Shown: piece after piece, positions 61,801 to 64,000 of the stretch
Layout: every line of letters starts with the position of its first letter
How positions within the stretch are numbered: the stretch's first letter is position 1
Source of the DNA: an uncultured Christensenella sp.
GTDB taxonomy: Bacteria; Bacillota; Clostridia; Christensenellales; UBA3700
DNA length: 64,000 nt
Direction: 5' to 3'
NCBI GenBank assembly: GCA_949284695.1
Contig: CASDWJ010000025.1
Span: 1 to 64,000, forward strand
The notes under the pieces: generated by a model
Seen by the model: only the letters and a program-made list of their open reading frames with translations
Database searches by the model: none
What the model was told of the DNA's origin: nothing
Made by a program: the position numbers and the translations under genes

Positions 61801-64000
61801 GCTTCTACGCCGAGGACGGCACGACCCTGCTCACCGCGCCGCAGTACGTCAGATACGAAAAAGACTCTCTGACCCTGCCCGACACGACGCAGATAGTCAA
61901 ACAGCAGACCGTGCAATACACCTATGCGTTCGACGGCTGGAACTATAAGACGGCGAGAGGCGAGGAAGGCTTCATTCTGCATTCCGATCTCGAGGAGAAG
62001 GTCAACCTTATCGACGACAGCTACACGTTCACCGCGCATTTCGCCGCGACGGTACGTCAGTACACCGTCACCTTCCTTGACGACGACGGCACGACGATAG
62101 AGGCGGCGACCGTGGATTACGGCACCTTGATAAGCACGATCGAGCCGCCGACCCCGACCAAGGATATGACTGAGCAGTACGTCTACACGTTCGCGGGCTG
62201 GGTCAACGCGGCGGGCGAGCCTTTCGACACTTCGGTTTCGACAGTTGGCGGAGACGTATACCTCAAGGCGACTTACAGCAAAGAACTCAGACCGTATACG
62301 GTGACTTTCGTATACGGAGACAACGTCACCGAGACGCAGACGGTGCGCTACGGCTACGCGGCAGACCCGAGCGGTATCACGGCAGAAGAACTTGCCAAGA
62401 CGTCGACTGTCAAGTACGACTTTGCGTTCAGCGGCTGGGATAAGCCGATGACGATATACTCCGACACGACCATTACCGCGCTCTACAACAAGACGGTGCG
62501 CAACTATACGGTCACCTATTACGACCTCAACAACGGCGCTTACGAGGGCACCAACACGTTGCCTTACGGCAGTCTTATCGACCGCACGATGGCTGAGGCG
62601 GGTTACGAATGGGACAGCTGGTATCTGTCCGACGGCAACGGCGGCTATTACGCGCTCGCTCTGCCCGAGGAGATAACCGAAGTCGACGAGGACGGCTTGT
62701 CCGTCGGACACGTACAGGGCGATATGGTGCTCTACGGCAACCTCGTTATGGAAGGCTTTGATTTCGACGCCGACAACAATATCGAATCTTACGGCGGCGC
62801 TGCAAGTTTCGTCATACTGCCGACGTACGCTAACCGTCAGAAGGTATCCGAGGTCAAGCCCAAGATGTTCTGGGGCAGAACTCAGGACGAGATCAGCGCG
62901 GTCTATATACCTGAAGGTCTCAAGTTGCAGAAAGAGGCGTTCCGCTCAGACAATACTTATACGATTGAGGAAGATTTCTGGCATGCGGGACAGGTAAAGG
63001 ATACCGATGTCGCCAAGACGATTCTCGTCCTGTTCGCTTGCGAAAGACCTGCAGGAGGATTGGCTGCATCTGTCGGCGATTTCTCGGCAAACTGGTCGAG
63101 CGGACTTGAGAGCGAAAGAGTATTCTGGGATGTCAGCACCGCAGTCGCGATAGGCGATTACGAAGTAATACTTTACGGCGGTACGGGAGCAATACTTTAC
63201 AAGTTCCTCAACGCGACGACCGCTTACGTCAATATTCCGCTTGAGATCACTTATAAGGGAGAGACCGATACTGAGGCCAAGACGTATACGGTAACCAATA
63301 TTTCGGATTACTGCTATGCAGACAAGACTAATATACAGACGGTGTTCGTACCTGCGGAAGCGGCGAACATGAAGCTGGGCGCTTACCTGTTCAAGAATGT
63401 GACGGCGACCGTCTATCTCGCTATGGAGAGACCGTCTGCCGGACTGTTCGAGTACGACTACGTGCTCGGCAAGTGGAGCGTGTTCTGGAATTACAACACC
63501 TGGTCGAGCAAGAACGACGACCTCACCCTCGAGTGGAACTGCGACGGACTCGTCGAAATAGACAACGTTACATACCTGCTGAGAGGCACGGGCGAAGCGG
63601 TTGCGATAGCGCAGAATCTGACTTTCGTCGGCGCGTTGACCAACTATACGATACCGTCCTCGGTGACGTATAAAGACAAGACATATACCGTGACCGAACT
63701 GGGCGCTCAATTGTTCAAGGACGAATATCTGCTCTCGGTCGTGACGATACCCGATACGATCAACGTGATAGGCGATCAGGCGTTCTACGGCACCAACCTC
63801 GAGAGCCTGACTCTGCCCGAGGGCGTGACGACGATAGGCGATCTCGCGTTCGCGATGAACACCAATCTCAAATATGTCTACGTGCCGGCTACGTGCGACG
63901 AGATCGGATACTTCGCGTTCACGGGCGCGAACAACGTCGAGCTGTTCATGGGCAGAGATTCCGCGCCGACCGCGTCCGGTCTTATCGGATACAAGATGGG
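58872..64000 (+). CDS. Very long InlB-repeat and leucine-rich-repeat lipoprotein, 3'-truncated by the window
   Basis: At least 1,709 residues, still open at the edge. Signal peptide MKKIVWVLIILSVALSGVFA with lipobox FAAC (Cys 24). From about residue 55 to 1260 there are some sixteen Listeria-Bacteroides (InlB B-type, PF09479) repeats of about 75 residues, marked YTVTFxYGDG...VxYGxxAxxP...YxFxGWD...NVTxDLTVNAVY (for example FAGWNKAFSNVTSDLTV; FKGWDSSNWLNVTSDLTVNA). Then a linker, two VFVP/CERPA-type beta segments, and BspA-type LRR_5 repeats (VTIPDTINVIGDQAFYGTNL; NLKYVYVPATCDEIGYFAF) at the edge. GCAAGGAG precedes the start. Lipid-anchored surface protein, probably an adhesin. Confidence 0.88.
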   Translation, partial: MKKIVWVLIILSVALSGVFAFAACDTEENGEQTVLSDSGINAVLWEGNALNVAFDEVATLFGSVPQRDGYVFGGWYFDAEIWQEPADYNAVAAADDGTVVYARWLDMDEVVKVTFYDWSDSLVIYSAYFPIGSDLNGYVSASDKPSDGQYEYRFAGWDQPLSDVTEDLEVRPVYDERLRTFTVTFVVDDVVVSTQEVEYGGAATAPSDKQIDAALPTQKGMVYGFAGWNKAFSNVTSDLTVSADLTCEYAFYTVTFNYGDGKSETQKVRYGSDAVAPTNESGKLDKSPTENNDYLFVGWDNNYCYVTEDRVVNAIYNDNVRYFTVDFYDGDVLFCRRYVPLGGTAQYPEADPVKLSDATYDYTFSGWSGDVTNVNSDRKIYAEYEPSTRRYTVSFYVDGVLKGTRTVDYGGRVESVPEFTYDQSVYTFKGWDQNLNNVTTDLKVNAVLELNKFTVTFQYGVEGSYATYTVRDVVYGHAAKAPASIDFSSHDTDQYHYVFTGWNKNFSCVTENLLVTATYEKLTRVYAVDFVDGEGNRLAATQYIEYGSAAAEPGAEQVAKASDAQYDYTFTGWDTEAWKNVTGAVTAVAQYDQQIRYYDIVFIAKNAAGEDVRYANSLAYGSAITLPESVESYSDEKYDYTFDGWQTADGATVTGAVSETASYTKTLRKFTVTFNYGDGKSDVQTVGYGSSATEPTTGLEKSETAEYEYIFKGWDSSNWLNVTSDLTVNAVYIEMENYHEVRFVADDGATLLAEVQYVRYGKDSVTLPSADGLEKASTAQYDYAFDGWSYENAAGETVTVATDDAIFSNIDRDYTFTVHFAATTRSYEIAFVSDGADVLVTSALYGTTLSEIAPADPVKAATAKYTYTFANWADESGRAVDLAATQVTGDTTLSAVFDATVNKYTVTFKYGDGLTKEVEVGYGNAATAPTAEEAAKETTATTKYIFQGWENANWLNVTEDITVNAVYLEIEVYHTVSFYAEDGTTLLTAPQYVRYEKDSLTLPDTTQIVKQQTVQYTYAFDGWNYKTARGEEGFILHSDLEEKVNLIDDSYTFTAHFAATVRQYTVTFLDDDGTTIEAATVDYGTLISTIEPPTPTKDMTEQYVYTFAGWVNAAGEPFDTSVSTVGGDVYLKATYSKELRPYTVTFVYGDNVTETQTVRYGYAADPSGITAEELAKTSTVKYDFAFSGWDKPMTIYSDTTITALYNKTVRNYTVTYYDLNNGAYEGTNTLPYGSLIDRTMAEAGYEWDSWYLSDGNGGYYALALPEEITEVDEDGLSVGHVQGDMVLYGNLVMEGFDFDADNNIESYGGAASFVILPTYANRQKVSEVKPKMFWGRTQDEISAVYIPEGLKLQKEAFRSDNTYTIEEDFWHAGQVKDTDVAKTILVLFACERPAGGLAASVGDFSANWSSGLESERVFWDVSTAVAIGDYEVILYGGTGAILYKFLNATTAYVNIPLEITYKGETDTEAKTYTVTNISDYCYADKTNIQTVFVPAEAANMKLGAYLFKNVTATVYLAMERPSAGLFEYDYVLGKWSVFWNYNTWSSKNDDLTLEWNCDGLVEIDNVTYLLRGTGEAVAIAQNLTFVGALTNYTIPSSVTYKDKTYTVTELGAQLFKDEYLLSVVTIPDTINVIGDQAFYGTNLESLTLPEGVTTIGDLAFAMNTNLKYVYVPATCDEIGYFAFTGANNVELFMGRDSAPTASGLIGYKM

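Overview
The window looks like a chromosomal piece of an uncultured, spore-lineage Clostridia bacterium (Bacillota). Evidence: a spo0A gene, the rpsF-ssb-rpsR operon, luxS, strong GGAGG-type ribosome binding sites, TTGACA/TATAAT promoters with 17-nt spacers, many lipobox (LxxC) lipoproteins and a SipW-type secretion cluster. Most genes have moderately GC-rich third codon positions. The exact family cannot be fixed from the sequence alone. No rRNA, tRNA, transposase, integrase, cas gene or CRISPR array was recognised.

Layout. 0-1.1 kb: rpsF-ssb-rpsR with terminator. 1.2-3.6 kb: two paralogous small lipoproteins flanking a divergent XRE regulator, then a membrane-anchored unknown. 3.6-4.05 kb: array of ~86-bp hairpin-rich repeats. 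4.1-7.6 kb: upp, an FAD-dependent oxidoreductase and a cytoplasmic sulfatase. 7.8-11.9 kb (minus): a small membrane protein, serS, leuS. 11.9-14.0 kb: 2 kb without genes, filled with dispersed hairpin repeats and duplications. 14.0-16.3 kb (minus): a 765-aa lipoprotein. 17.0-50.4 kb: the main accessory locus. 50.5-52.1 kb (minus): a zinc-ribbon protein and spo0A. 52.2-54.5 kb: an XRE regulator, a DUF1624 membrane protein and an Mrp-type ATPase. 54.7-57.6 kb: a three-gene ABC importer of the TrpXYZ type, partly AT-rich. 57.9-58.3 kb: luxS. 58.9 kb to the end: a very long InlB-repeat lipoprotein that runs off the window.

The accessory locus combines a degenerate (probably non-catalytic) EAL-domain protein, four small exported proteins with SipW-type (FAWFS-like) signal peptides, a single-pass membrane protein, a membrane-anchored McrB-like AAA+ ATPase, a DUF2357-like partner without a visible nuclease domain, two SipW/S26B signal peptidases with long charged tails, and a single 7,382-aa surface protein built of GLUG-like and YDG/MBG-like repeats. 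Three promoters sharing TATTGACAGC precede the three transcription units. My reading, as inference, is a dedicated surface-fibre or giant-adhesin export and assembly system in which a McrBC-derived ATPase pair has been repurposed at the membrane. This is the best candidate for an undescribed system here.

Two families of structured intergenic repeats are also notable. One occurs as two separate arrays (3.6 and 21.5 kb) whose stems change by compensatory substitutions around a fixed CAC loop. The other is a seven-copy dispersed hairpin upstream of leuS.
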